Assembly: GCA_015661535.1 (NCBI GenBank)
Contig: DQVY01000144.1
Span: forward strand, 1-17,088
Source of the DNA: Sulfurovum sp.
GTDB taxonomy: Bacteria > Campylobacterota > Campylobacteria > Campylobacterales > Sulfurovaceae
Reading direction: 5' to 3'
DNA: 17,088 bases
The notes beneath the pieces were generated by a model. The model saw only the letters and a program-made list of their open reading frames with translations, had not been told where the DNA came from and made no database searches. Shown one piece after another: positions 7,779 through 14,342 of this stretch (the first letter of the stretch is position 1; each line of letters begins with the position of its first letter). The translations under genes were made by a program, and so were the position numbers.

Positions 7779-8043
7779 AATGAATAGTTATTCATTAGTA
7801 ATGAAGTGAGAGTACTATATAATCTGAGAGAATGATTTTAGGATTTCTTTGGTTTAAGAGAAAGTGATGGTATAAATAGGTTTTTATTATATAAAATATA
7901 ATTTAAGACTATATGTATCCTAATTTACTTATGGTAACATTAATGGTAAATATACTTTTCTCTCGAGTAAAATGGTAATTCTTTAATCACTACTAATCTA
8001 TAATTTATGATTATGATATTAAATATTGGGAGGAATACTACAC
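7779..8043 (+). promoter_or_regulatory. AT-rich leader with probable pet operon promoter
   Basis: 265 bases without a gene. A short palindrome (AATGAATA-GT-TATTCATT, 7779-7796) follows the mnmG stop directly; it lacks a T-run, so it is a poor terminator candidate. The rest is very AT-rich. A perfect TATAAT at 7999-8004 gives a plausible -10 box 39 bases before petA, without a clear -35. A strong Shine-Dalgarno GGGAGG is at 8028-8033. I see no conserved riboswitch structure. Confidence 0.45.
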
Positions 8044-8547
8044 ATGGAAAAAGAACGTAGAGACTTTATGGGTCTAGGCCTGGGTGTTTTCACAGCAGTT
8101 GGGGGTATTGGTGCATTGTATGCAATGAAGCGTACATGGGATCCATTGCCGTCAGTTAAGGCAGCAGGATTTACAACTATTGACTTGGCTGGTGCTAAAG
8201 ACAATGAACTTACTGTTGAAAAATGGAGAGGGAAACCTATCTTTGTCTTGAAAAAAGCTGCAGATATGAAAAAAGACCCAAGAGATATTGTCATTAACAA
8301 TGAACATTATCATGTATCTGTGGGCCTTTGTACACACTTAGGGTGTATTCCCGCCTATAAAAAAGATGATCACAAGTTCCTGTGTGCCTGTCATGGTGGA
8401 GAGTTTGATGTAAGTGGTCGCCAAATTTTTGGTCCGCCGCCAAGTCCACTGGTGATACCACCATTTAAAATAGACGGTACCAAGTTGGTTTTGGGAGAAG
8501 AAGGCCCAGAATTTAAGAAAATGAAAGACGCCGGTCTGATAGCGTAA
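8044..8547 (+). CDS. petA: Ubiquinol-cytochrome c reductase, Rieske iron-sulfur subunit
   Basis: Rieske [2Fe-2S] subunit of the bc1-type complex; it takes one electron from quinol and passes it to the cytochrome c subunit on the periplasmic side. In 167 residues: a twin-arginine type N-terminus (MEKERRDFMGLGLG) running into one membrane anchor (about 9-27), then the Rieske fold with CTHLGC (C96, H98, C101) and CACHGG (C114, C116, H117). C96/H98 and C114/H117 bind the cluster; C101-C116 is the expected disulfide. The ATG at 8044 is preferred over the upstream in-frame TTG (8026) because GGGAGG at 8028-8033 lies 10 bases before it and because it places the RR motif at the N-terminus. First gene of petABC; petB begins 10 bases after its stop. 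Confidence 0.96.
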   Translation: MEKERRDFMGLGLGVFTAVGGIGALYAMKRTWDPLPSVKAAGFTTIDLAGAKDNELTVEKWRGKPIFVLKKAADMKKDPRDIVINNEHYHVSVGLCTHLGCIPAYKKDDHKFLCACHGGEFDVSGRQIFGPPPSPLVIPPFKIDGTKLVLGEEGPEFKKMKDAGLIA

Positions 8548-8557
8548 AGGGGATAAA

Positions 8558-9790
8558 ATGGCACATTTTGACGAAAACGCGAAACCTTTTGGAAACAAAT
8601 GGTTAGACGAGCGTATAGGATTAAACACACTTACCAGAGTACTGCAAACAGAATATTGGATTCCAAAAGACATTAACTTCTTATGGGCTATGGGTATGGT
8701 ACTTGCAGCAACATTCGGGGTACTTTTGCTTTCAGGGATCTTTTTGCTTATGTACTACAAACCAGATGCAAACTTGGCATTTGATTCTGTAAACTATACT
8801 ATTATGACGGAAGTTGGTTATGGTTGGTTATGGAGACATGTACACGGTGTTGGTGCATCGATTGTATTTCTTATTATCTATATTCACATGTTTACAGGGA
8901 TCTATTATGGTTCATACAAGCGTGGTAGAGAACTGATCTGGCTTTCTGGTATGGCACTTTTTGTAGCCTTTTCAGCAGAAGCATTTTCAGGGTACATGTT
9001 ACCATGGGGACAAATGTCTTACTGGGCAGGTATGGTTATTACCAATCTCTTTTCTTTAGGTTCTATTGAAGCCTATGGTTTGGTAGAGTGGATCCGTGGA
9101 GATTATGTTCCGGGTGATGCTTACTTGACACGTTTCTTTATGTTGCATGTCTTGCTTATTCCTTTGGTGATCATTGGTTTAATTGTTTTACACTTTGGTA
9201 CATTAAGACTTCCACATGTCAACAACCAGGAAGGTGAAGACTTTGACTACAAAGAAGCTGCAGATCTTTACAAAGCCGGAAAAGTAAAAGAGTCTAAAGT
9301 GATTCCTTTCTCCCCAGTCTTTTTAAGTAAAGATATCTTTGTTATGGGTGTCTACTTTATACTTTTCTTCTATTTGGTATTCTATAACTTTGAATTTGCA
9401 ATGGACCCGGTAAACTTTGATCCTGCAGACGGACTGAAGACACCGGCGCACATTTACCCTGAGTGGTATTTCTTGTGGTCTTATGAGATCTTGCGCCCGT
9501 TTAACAAAGATATCGGTCTGATCGCCTTTGGTGTAGCACAGGCAGCATTGTTCTTCTTGCCGTTTATCGACAGAAGCCCGGTGGTAGCACCTGCACACAA
9601 AAGAAAGCTCTTTAACATTTGGTTCTGGGCACTTGTTGTGATCATGATAGCATTAACGGCACTCGGTAAATTACCACCAGAAGGAATATACAATGACTTA
9701 GGTCTCTTCTTCGCTGTGGCATTCTTATGTATGGGACCTCTTCTTGTGTGGATCACCATCAAAGAAAAAAATGAAATGAAAGGAGCATAA
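8558..9790 (+). CDS. petB: Ubiquinol-cytochrome c reductase, cytochrome b subunit
   Basis: Membrane diheme core of the bc1-type complex, carrying the quinol oxidation (Qo) and reduction (Qi) sites; in Campylobacterota it works with menaquinone. The 410 residues include both the N-terminal four-helix heme part and the C-terminal part with PEWY (301-304), a Qo-site motif. Heme ligands are H96 and H110 in helix B and H197 and H212 in helix D. The second pair is 15 apart rather than the mitochondrial 14, as in cytochrome b6, although the protein is not split as b6/subunit IV is. A charged stretch at about 223-247 (QEGEDFDYKEAADLYKAGK) links the two halves. Shine-Dalgarno AAGGGG precedes ATG 8558; petC follows after 1 base. 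Confidence 0.97.
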   Translation: MAHFDENAKPFGNKWLDERIGLNTLTRVLQTEYWIPKDINFLWAMGMVLAATFGVLLLSGIFLLMYYKPDANLAFDSVNYTIMTEVGYGWLWRHVHGVGASIVFLIIYIHMFTGIYYGSYKRGRELIWLSGMALFVAFSAEAFSGYMLPWGQMSYWAGMVITNLFSLGSIEAYGLVEWIRGDYVPGDAYLTRFFMLHVLLIPLVIIGLIVLHFGTLRLPHVNNQEGEDFDYKEAADLYKAGKVKESKVIPFSPVFLSKDIFVMGVYFILFFYLVFYNFEFAMDPVNFDPADGLKTPAHIYPEWYFLWSYEILRPFNKDIGLIAFGVAQAALFFLPFIDRSPVVAPAHKRKLFNIWFWALVVIMIALTALGKLPPEGIYNDLGLFFAVAFLCMGPLLVWITIKEKNEMKGA

Positions 9791-9791
9791 T

Positions 9792-10739
9792 ATGAGAGAA
9801 TTAAAAATATTAGCAGTTGTTACGTTCTTTTCAGTGTTGATCTATATATTGGTAGAGCCTTTTGCCCACTCTCAGATGCATAAGCATGTAGAGGGGCATA
9901 ATTTTACCTATACGGGTGAAGCAGATATTGCAGAAGCATCAGATGAGAAAAAAGCAGTCAAAGAGAAATTTTGGTCAGAAGTAAAAACAATCGCATCACT
10001 TAAAGGAGATGCAACAGCAGGAGAAGCTGGCTTTGGTATGTGTATGGGTTGTCATAATGGTGCAAACATGAACATGGGCGGAGCCATCCCTCCCAACCTT
10101 GACCATGCAGGTGCTATCTATGATAAGAATTACCTTATTGCACTTATTAAAGATCCTGCAATGGCATCTAATGTTGACCATAAATATGCAGATACAATGA
10201 TGCATCCTATGGGTTCTGTAAGTTCTATGTTTACAGACGATCAGTCTATAGCAGATGTGGTTGCCTATCTTTTAGAGAAAAAGGCAGGAGAAGTGACTCC
10301 AAAAGAGGCTTACAAAGAGGCCTGTGTAAGATGTCATGCCATGCGTTATGCAAACTTAACACAACTAGGAGAGACGCCAAAGTTTAAGCATGAAAAAGAT
10401 GCTTTGGCCCATAAAATAAAAGTAATTGACGAGCAAGATGCAGTGAAAGCCTACATGGGTAAATTGCCACCAGATCTATCTATGATTATTCGTGCAAGAT
10501 CTGAGAGTTTCTTAGAGACTTTTGTGGAAAATCCACAGTCACAATTTCCAGGTACTTCTATGCCTAGAGTAGGACTTTCTGCTGAAGGGTATGAGAAAGT
10601 AAAAGCATACCTTACAGAGATCGGAGATCCTAGTAAACCTGAAAGAGAAAGACTTGGGCCATGGGTTCTTGGGTTCTTTATTATCTTCTCTATCCTGGCG
10701 TTCCTATGGAAAAAAGAAAAGTGGAGAGGTCATCATTAA
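9792..10739 (+). CDS. petC: Diheme cytochrome c subunit of the quinol:cytochrome c reductase
   Basis: Periplasmic electron acceptor from the Rieske protein, passing electrons to soluble cytochrome c. The 315-residue chain has an N-terminal hydrophobic segment (5-22, uncleaved anchor or signal), two heme c sites CMGCH (84-88) and CVRCH (178-182), and a C-terminal anchor (about 290-306) followed by a basic tail, KKEKWRGHH. Two cytochrome c folds are thus present, with methionine-rich loops (MMHPMG 136-141, GTSMPRVG 254-261) that could provide axial methionines. Classical cytochrome c1 has one heme; a diheme subunit is what the epsilonproteobacterial complex is known for. Start is 1 base after petB, with GGAG overlapping the petB end. 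Confidence 0.95.
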   Translation: MRELKILAVVTFFSVLIYILVEPFAHSQMHKHVEGHNFTYTGEADIAEASDEKKAVKEKFWSEVKTIASLKGDATAGEAGFGMCMGCHNGANMNMGGAIPPNLDHAGAIYDKNYLIALIKDPAMASNVDHKYADTMMHPMGSVSSMFTDDQSIADVVAYLLEKKAGEVTPKEAYKEACVRCHAMRYANLTQLGETPKFKHEKDALAHKIKVIDEQDAVKAYMGKLPPDLSMIIRARSESFLETFVENPQSQFPGTSMPRVGLSAEGYEKVKAYLTEIGDPSKPERERLGPWVLGFFIIFSILAFLWKKEKWRGHH

Positions 10740-10765
10740 TCTTTCGCAGTATTGCACTGCACTTT

Positions 10766-10808
10766 TGAAGGAGTTGGCTTAGTCATGTGCTAGGCGTACA
10801 CTCCTTCA
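10766..10808. repeat. Structured hairpin in the petC-moaA gap
   Basis: The gap 10740-10962 has no gene. It holds a composite stem: TGAAGGAGT (10766-10774) pairs with ACTCCTTCA (10800-10808), and inside it GCTTAG (10777-10782) pairs with CTAGGC (10790-10795, one G-U) around a 7-base loop. A short stem GCAGT/ACTGC (10746-10760) lies just before. There is no T-run after it. It is most likely the 3' end structure of the pet transcript, though a small RNA or REP-type element is possible. Downstream, 10838-10845 and 10902-10909 are 8-base inverted repeats 56 bases apart, of unclear meaning. Confidence 0.45.
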
Positions 10809-10929
10809 CAACAACCTCCAAAATTACACTACACTACAGCGAAATAGTTGAATGCTGAGATATCAAATTTTATAAGTCTATTTTATCCCTCTTTTATCTA
10901 CATTTCGCTACCCTAAGAAAAATTATAAA

Positions 10930-10935
10930 TATAAT
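10930..10935 (+). promoter_or_regulatory. Probable -10 element of the moaA promoter
   Basis: TATAAT in a very AT-rich stretch, 27 bases before the moaA ATG. No clear -35 box. The leader would be short, so a molybdenum-cofactor riboswitch between this promoter and moaA is excluded. Confidence 0.4.
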
Positions 10936-10962
10936 TATGAAAAATTAACTAATGGATTTTAA

Positions 10963-11940
10963 ATGCTTATAGATGGACATGGTCGAGAGGTCAATTATTT
11001 ACGTATATCAGTTACAGAACGTTGTAACTTCAGATGCCAGTACTGTATGCCTGAAAAACCTTTTTCATGGGTACCTAAAGAGAATTTACTGACCTTTGAA
11101 GAACTCTTTTTATTTGTGAAAGTTGCCATTGACGGTGGGGTAAATAAGATACGTCTTACAGGGGGAGAACCACTTTTAAGAGAAGATCTGGACAAATTTA
11201 TAGCCATGATCAATGACTATAAACCTGGGCTTGACCTGGCGTTAACTACCAATGCTTTTTTACTTCCTGAAGCAGCGCAAAGACTTAAAGATGCAGGACT
11301 CAAACGCCTTAATATTTCACTGGATTCATTGAAAGCAGATGTGGCAGCCAAGATTGCCGGGAAAAATGTATTGGCACAAGTATTTAAGGGCATTGATAAA
11401 GCCTTGGAAGTCGGCTTAAAAGTGAAAATAAACATGGTACCCCTTAAGGGTATCAATGATGATGAGATCTTAGCTATTATGGATTACTGTAGAGAACGTA
11501 ATATGAAAATACGTTTTATCGAATACATGGAAAATGCACATGCTGACCAGGCCTTAAAAGGGATGCATGGTAGAGAGATATTGGACAAAGTCAAAGAAAA
11601 ATATACCATTAAAGCCTTAGGCAGAGAGGGTGCCAGCCCTTCATTTAATTACCTGATCGAAGAGACAGGGTATGAGTTTGGGCTTATCGACCCGCATAAA
11701 CATGACTTTTGTGAAAATTGTAACCGTATCCGTTTGACGGCAGAGGGGAATCTTATCCCTTGTTTGTATTTTGATGAAGCGATGAGCATTGCAGAGTCCG
11801 TGAAAAAAGGTGATATACAGGGGGCAGCAGATGTGCTGGCACTTGTACTGAAAGACAAACCAAAAGAGAACCGTTGGACAGAAGAAGAGCTTGAAGGCAA
11901 AGAGGTCTCTAAACGGGCCTTTTATGAGACGGGCGGATAA
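10963..11940 (+). CDS. moaA: GTP 3',8-cyclase MoaA
   Basis: Radical-SAM enzyme that cyclises GTP in the first step of molybdenum cofactor synthesis. The 325 residues show the N-terminal cluster motif CX3CX2C (C21, C25, C28), the SAM-binding GGEP (67-70), the second cluster site CX2CX13C (C250, C253, C267) with the GTP-binding NRIRLT, and the C-terminal GG pair essential for activity in the family. The length is as expected. Start ATG 10963 is preceded by TGGA at 6 bases. It stands alone from other moa genes; the next gene, queE, is also a radical-SAM enzyme acting on GTP-derived pterin chemistry, but the two pathways are separate. Confidence 0.97.
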   Translation: MLIDGHGREVNYLRISVTERCNFRCQYCMPEKPFSWVPKENLLTFEELFLFVKVAIDGGVNKIRLTGGEPLLREDLDKFIAMINDYKPGLDLALTTNAFLLPEAAQRLKDAGLKRLNISLDSLKADVAAKIAGKNVLAQVFKGIDKALEVGLKVKINMVPLKGINDDEILAIMDYCRERNMKIRFIEYMENAHADQALKGMHGREILDKVKEKYTIKALGREGASPSFNYLIEETGYEFGLIDPHKHDFCENCNRIRLTAEGNLIPCLYFDEAMSIAESVKKGDIQGAADVLALVLKDKPKENRWTEEELEGKEVSKRAFYETGG

Positions 11941-11943
11941 TTT

Positions 11944-12049
11944 AGTGAAGAGTGAAGAATTAAGAGTGAAAAGTGAAGGGTTACATTATGATGTAGGGTC
12001 TTTATTTCTCAGATTTCGGTTCTTCACTTTTCACTTTTCACTCTTCACT
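11944..12049. repeat. Inverted AGTGAAG heptamer arrays between moaA and queE
   Basis: Plus-strand heptamers at 11944-11978: AGTGAAG, AGTGAAG, AATTAAG, AGTGAAA, AGTGAAG. Opposite-strand heptamers at 12022-12049, read from 12049 down: AGTGAAG, AGTGAAA, AGTGAAA, AGTGAAG. The RNA could fold into a stem of about 28 bp with one heptamer bulged, around a 43-base loop. The conceptual reading frame through it (VKSEELRVKSEG) is an artefact of the repeat, not a gene. Confidence 0.75.
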
Positions 12050-12078
12050 ATAAAACAAGGGAGATTCCCTTGTTTTAT
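12050..12078. terminator. 13-bp hairpin, moaA terminator or queE translation-control stem
   Basis: Perfect inverted repeat with arms 12050-12062 and 12066-12078 and loop GAT (12063-12065). The right arm ends in TTGTTTTAT, so it looks like an intrinsic terminator for moaA. It also contains the queE Shine-Dalgarno (AAGGGAG, 12057-12063) and the TTG start codon (12070-12072), so when formed in mRNA it would hide the queE start. Confidence 0.55.
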
Positions 12079-12828
12079 TTGACCGAGCAGTTCTTCTCTA
12101 TTCAAGGTGAGGGGAAGTATGCGGGAGTACCTTCTTACTTTTTGCGTACAGGTGGATGTAATTTAAATTGTCCAGGGTTTGGTGCAGAGTATGTGGTAGA
12201 TGGTGAAGTGCGTCTAGGGTGTGATACCTACTTTGCAGTAGACCGGAGTTATGCAAAGTCTTGGACTAAAGTAGAAGATGCAGTCATACTCATAGAGGCA
12301 CTTCAAAAAGAGTTTGATACCATAGGCTATAAACCACATATGGTCATCACCGGCGGTGAGCCGTTAATGTACCATAATGATGCGATATTTTATGCTGTTG
12401 TAGCATGGTTGGTAGAAGAGGGTATAGAGGTTACTTTTGAGACCAATGGCTCTATAGAGATAGACTTTAAAAAGTACCCTGCCTATGCATCTTGTATATT
12501 TGCACTTTCGTTAAAGCTTAAAAACTCTGGAGAGCCTAAAACAAAACGTATTGTGCCTCAAGCGCTACTCAATGTACAAAGCCATGCAAAAGAGGCATTT
12601 TTGAAGTTTACGATAGATGCAGATCTTGTTGAAACAACAGCGTTTGAAGAGATCAATGAGATAAGAGAGATACTCCCAGACTTAGAGGTTTACTGTATGC
12701 CTGTAGGTGAGAGCAGAGATACTATCTGGCGTAACGACAAGGCAGTTTTTGCGTTTTGTATGAAGCATAACTACCGCTACAGCGATAGACTGCACATACG
12801 TGTATTTGACACCACCCAAGGGGTGTAG
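12070..12828 (+). CDS. queE: 7-carboxy-7-deazaguanine synthase QueE
   Basis: Radical-SAM enzyme that contracts 6-carboxy-tetrahydropterin to 7-carboxy-7-deazaguanine on the route to queuosine in tRNA. The 252 residues open with the family signature FFSIQGEGKYAGVPSYFLRTGGCNLNC in pieces: SIQGEG (10-15), RTGGCNL (26-32); TGGEP is at 94-98. The [4Fe-4S] cysteines are C30 and C34, but the third is not at the canonical spacing: after CPGFG comes an insert and then C51 in GCDTYFAVD, giving CX3CX16C. Start: TTG 12070 with AAGGGAG at 6 bases gives MFYLTEQFFSIQGEG; there is no ATG nearby, and TTG 12079 is a weaker alternative without a Shine-Dalgarno. Both initiation signals are inside a hairpin. Convergent with the small genes downstream of cydB. 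Confidence 0.9.
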   Translation: MFYLTEQFFSIQGEGKYAGVPSYFLRTGGCNLNCPGFGAEYVVDGEVRLGCDTYFAVDRSYAKSWTKVEDAVILIEALQKEFDTIGYKPHMVITGGEPLMYHNDAIFYAVVAWLVEEGIEVTFETNGSIEIDFKKYPAYASCIFALSLKLKNSGEPKTKRIVPQALLNVQSHAKEAFLKFTIDADLVETTAFEEINEIREILPDLEVYCMPVGESRDTIWRNDKAVFAFCMKHNYRYSDRLHIRVFDTTQGV

Positions 12829-12834
12829 TGTCAA
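12806..12834. terminator. Candidate bidirectional terminator between queE and the cyd operon
   Basis: TTGACAC (12806-12812) plus CACCC (12813-12817), loop AAG, then GGGTG (12821-12825), bulge TA, and GTGTCAA (12828-12834). The 12-bp bulged stem sits exactly where queE ends and one base before the stop of the convergent 68-aa gene. A short T-rich stretch (TTAGTTT) follows on the plus strand. Confidence 0.55.
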
Positions 12835-13041
12835 TTAGTTTGGTGTAACATTGATCCCCGGATTGTCTGGCGTACCAATATAATCGCTTACGGTATTGTT
12901 TGTCATTTTAATATAACTCAGCAGCCCTGCAAAAAGTACAAGACCTAAAATCACCAATCGTATGGTCTTGCGTTTTCTACTGCTTTCCTTATTGTTGTAA
13001 TCATCGATTGTTCTTAGTGTGGGTTCATTGTTTAATTTCAT
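12835..13041 (-). CDS. Small membrane protein at the end of the cyd operon, 68 aa
   Basis: Not recognised. The 68-residue protein has a basic segment (SSRKRKTIR, about 20-28), one hydrophobic helix (28-45, RLVILGLVLFAGLLSYI) and a polar Asn/Pro-rich tail predicted outside by the positive-inside rule. AAGGA lies upstream of ATG 13041. It overlaps the 59-aa gene by 17 bases in another frame and is probably translated from the same cyd mRNA. A role with cytochrome bd is inferred from position only. Confidence 0.65.
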   Translation of the reverse strand: MKLNNEPTLRTIDDYNNKESSRKRKTIRLVILGLVLFAGLLSYIKMTNNTVSDYIGTPDNPGINVTPN

Positions 13042-13204
13042 TGTTTTCCTTTATATTTTTTTGTAAATTCGTATCATTTTTTTCATACATTTCGAGTCGT
13101 TCGAGTTTGTTAAAATGCTTAAGATTGTGTTGTACAAATTTGACAGCCAACCATACCGTAAGCGGTAGGGAAAGATACCAAATACTTTCTGCTAAATATT
13201 CCAT
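13025..13204 (-). CDS. Small protein downstream of cydB, 59 aa, one membrane segment
   Basis: Starts with MEYLAESIWYLSLPLTVWLA and reads KFVQHNLKHFNKLERLEMYEKN in two parts: an N-terminal membrane helix (about 5-24) and a charged, His/Lys-rich helical tail. The ATG at 13204 has a good Shine-Dalgarno (AAGGA, 7 bases upstream) that overlaps the cydB stop, and the stop (13025-13027) lies 17 bases inside the 68-aa gene, a clear translational-coupling layout. Small single-helix partners such as CydX are common in cytochrome bd, but I see no specific CydX signature, so accessory subunit is only a guess. Confidence 0.65.
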   Translation of the reverse strand: MEYLAESIWYLSLPLTVWLAVKFVQHNLKHFNKLERLEMYEKNDTNLQKNIKENNEIKQ

Positions 13205-13213
13205 GTCTGTTCC

Positions 13214-14341
13214 TTAATAATGATGTGCATCAGATTTGACCTCTTCTATGGTCATTTTAGTTTTGTCCATAGAACGCCATACCAAAAAGATGTAGCCCAG
13301 TACCACAGGGACAAGTAATGAAACGATAGCCATTACAAAGAGTGTGTAGTGGCTTCCCGAGCTGTTCTCTATGGTAAGTGAGCTTTGCAGATCTGCCAGT
13401 GAGGGGTAGTAGACAGTATGGTTGATACCAAGTATGAACAGTAATACTGTCACGGTAAGTACCGTTCCTAAGCTACTGAACCACACTGCACGTCTGTTGT
13501 ACGTAAACAGTGCCGTGTAAATCGCATAGAGGAGTGTTGCTACTCCTATGAGTAAGAGTATGCCCAAGAGTGGATACGCCATCAGGTTATGTAAAAGTTT
13601 CATACTCTCGGTACTTACCACATAGCTGTGTGCATCATAGCTGTAGCCTGTTTGAAACAGCATACTTCCTGCCACATAAAGAAAGAGGGGCAGGAAAAGA
13701 ATGGTGTTTTGTTTGAGTGCCTTGCGTGTTCTTTGTTCCAGTGCTTTGTTCTCAAGGTTGTTGTAAAGATAGAGTGCACCTTGTATGCGTGACAAAAAGA
13801 CCAGCATGAGACCAAAGGCAACATTAAAGGGTACAAGCAAAGCTTCTAATCCATAACTGGCTTTTGTCCAGTGTGAGAGATGCATCTCATTTACCACAAA
13901 GTAACCGCCTGTATAGAGTGTACCCAGTGCTACACCGATAAGGAAAATGCCTAAACTGCCATTGATAAAGAGCAGTATCTCATAAAAACGTTTACCAAAA
14001 AAGTTGTTTGGTTTTTTGCGGTATTCGTAAGAGACTGCCTGGATGATGAAACAAAAGAGAATCGCCATCCATACATAGTATGCTCCACCAAAACTCACCG
14101 CATAAAAGAGAGGGAATGCTGCAAACAGAGCACCTCCAAACATCACCAGTGAGGTAAAGGTAAGTTCCCACTTGCGTCCCAAGGAGTTAATGATGAGGTC
14201 ACGTTCATCTTCGTTTTTGCCTAAGGTATAGAGAAGGGTTTGTCCTCCTTGAACAAATGTCATAAAGACAAAGAGCGCACCGATGATCGAGACAAGCAAC
14301 CACCAGTAGGTTTGTAGTGTATAGAGTGAAAATGTTTCCAT
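13214..14341 (-). CDS. cydB: Cytochrome bd quinol oxidase subunit II
   Basis: Integral membrane partner of CydA in the heme-copper-independent quinol oxidase that reduces oxygen at low tension. 375 residues with about nine hydrophobic helices. It begins METFSLYTLQTYWWLLVSIIGALF and contains TFVQGGQTL (where the family has D-G-A-GML in many members) and RKWELTFTSLVMFGGALFAAFPLFYA, the conserved CydB N-terminal pattern. ATG 14341 is chosen: it lies 1 base after the cydA stop with GGAGG at 14351-14355 upstream. The in-frame ATG at 14362 would overlap cydA by 20 bases and place that Shine-Dalgarno inside the gene. Confidence 0.93.
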   Translation of the reverse strand: METFSLYTLQTYWWLLVSIIGALFVFMTFVQGGQTLLYTLGKNEDERDLIINSLGRKWELTFTSLVMFGGALFAAFPLFYAVSFGGAYYVWMAILFCFIIQAVSYEYRKKPNNFFGKRFYEILLFINGSLGIFLIGVALGTLYTGGYFVVNEMHLSHWTKASYGLEALLVPFNVAFGLMLVFLSRIQGALYLYNNLENKALEQRTRKALKQNTILFLPLFLYVAGSMLFQTGYSYDAHSYVVSTESMKLLHNLMAYPLLGILLLIGVATLLYAIYTALFTYNRRAVWFSSLGTVLTVTVLLFILGINHTVYYPSLADLQSSLTIENSSGSHYTLFVMAIVSLLVPVVLGYIFLVWRSMDKTKMTIEEVKSDAHHY

Positions 14342-14342
14342 G

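Noticed and set aside
8026..8043. TTG at 8026 as the petA start
   Set aside because: It overlaps the GGGAGG that serves ATG 8044 and would push the twin-arginine motif inward.
10809..10962. Molybdenum-cofactor riboswitch upstream of moaA
   Set aside because: I see none of the expected multi-stem architecture near moaA, and the likely -10 box leaves only a short leader.
11891..12082. 63-codon open frame on the plus strand (VKSEELRVKSEG...)
   Set aside because: It lies in moaA's end and the heptamer arrays; its sequence is the translation of the 7-mer repeat and has no Shine-Dalgarno.
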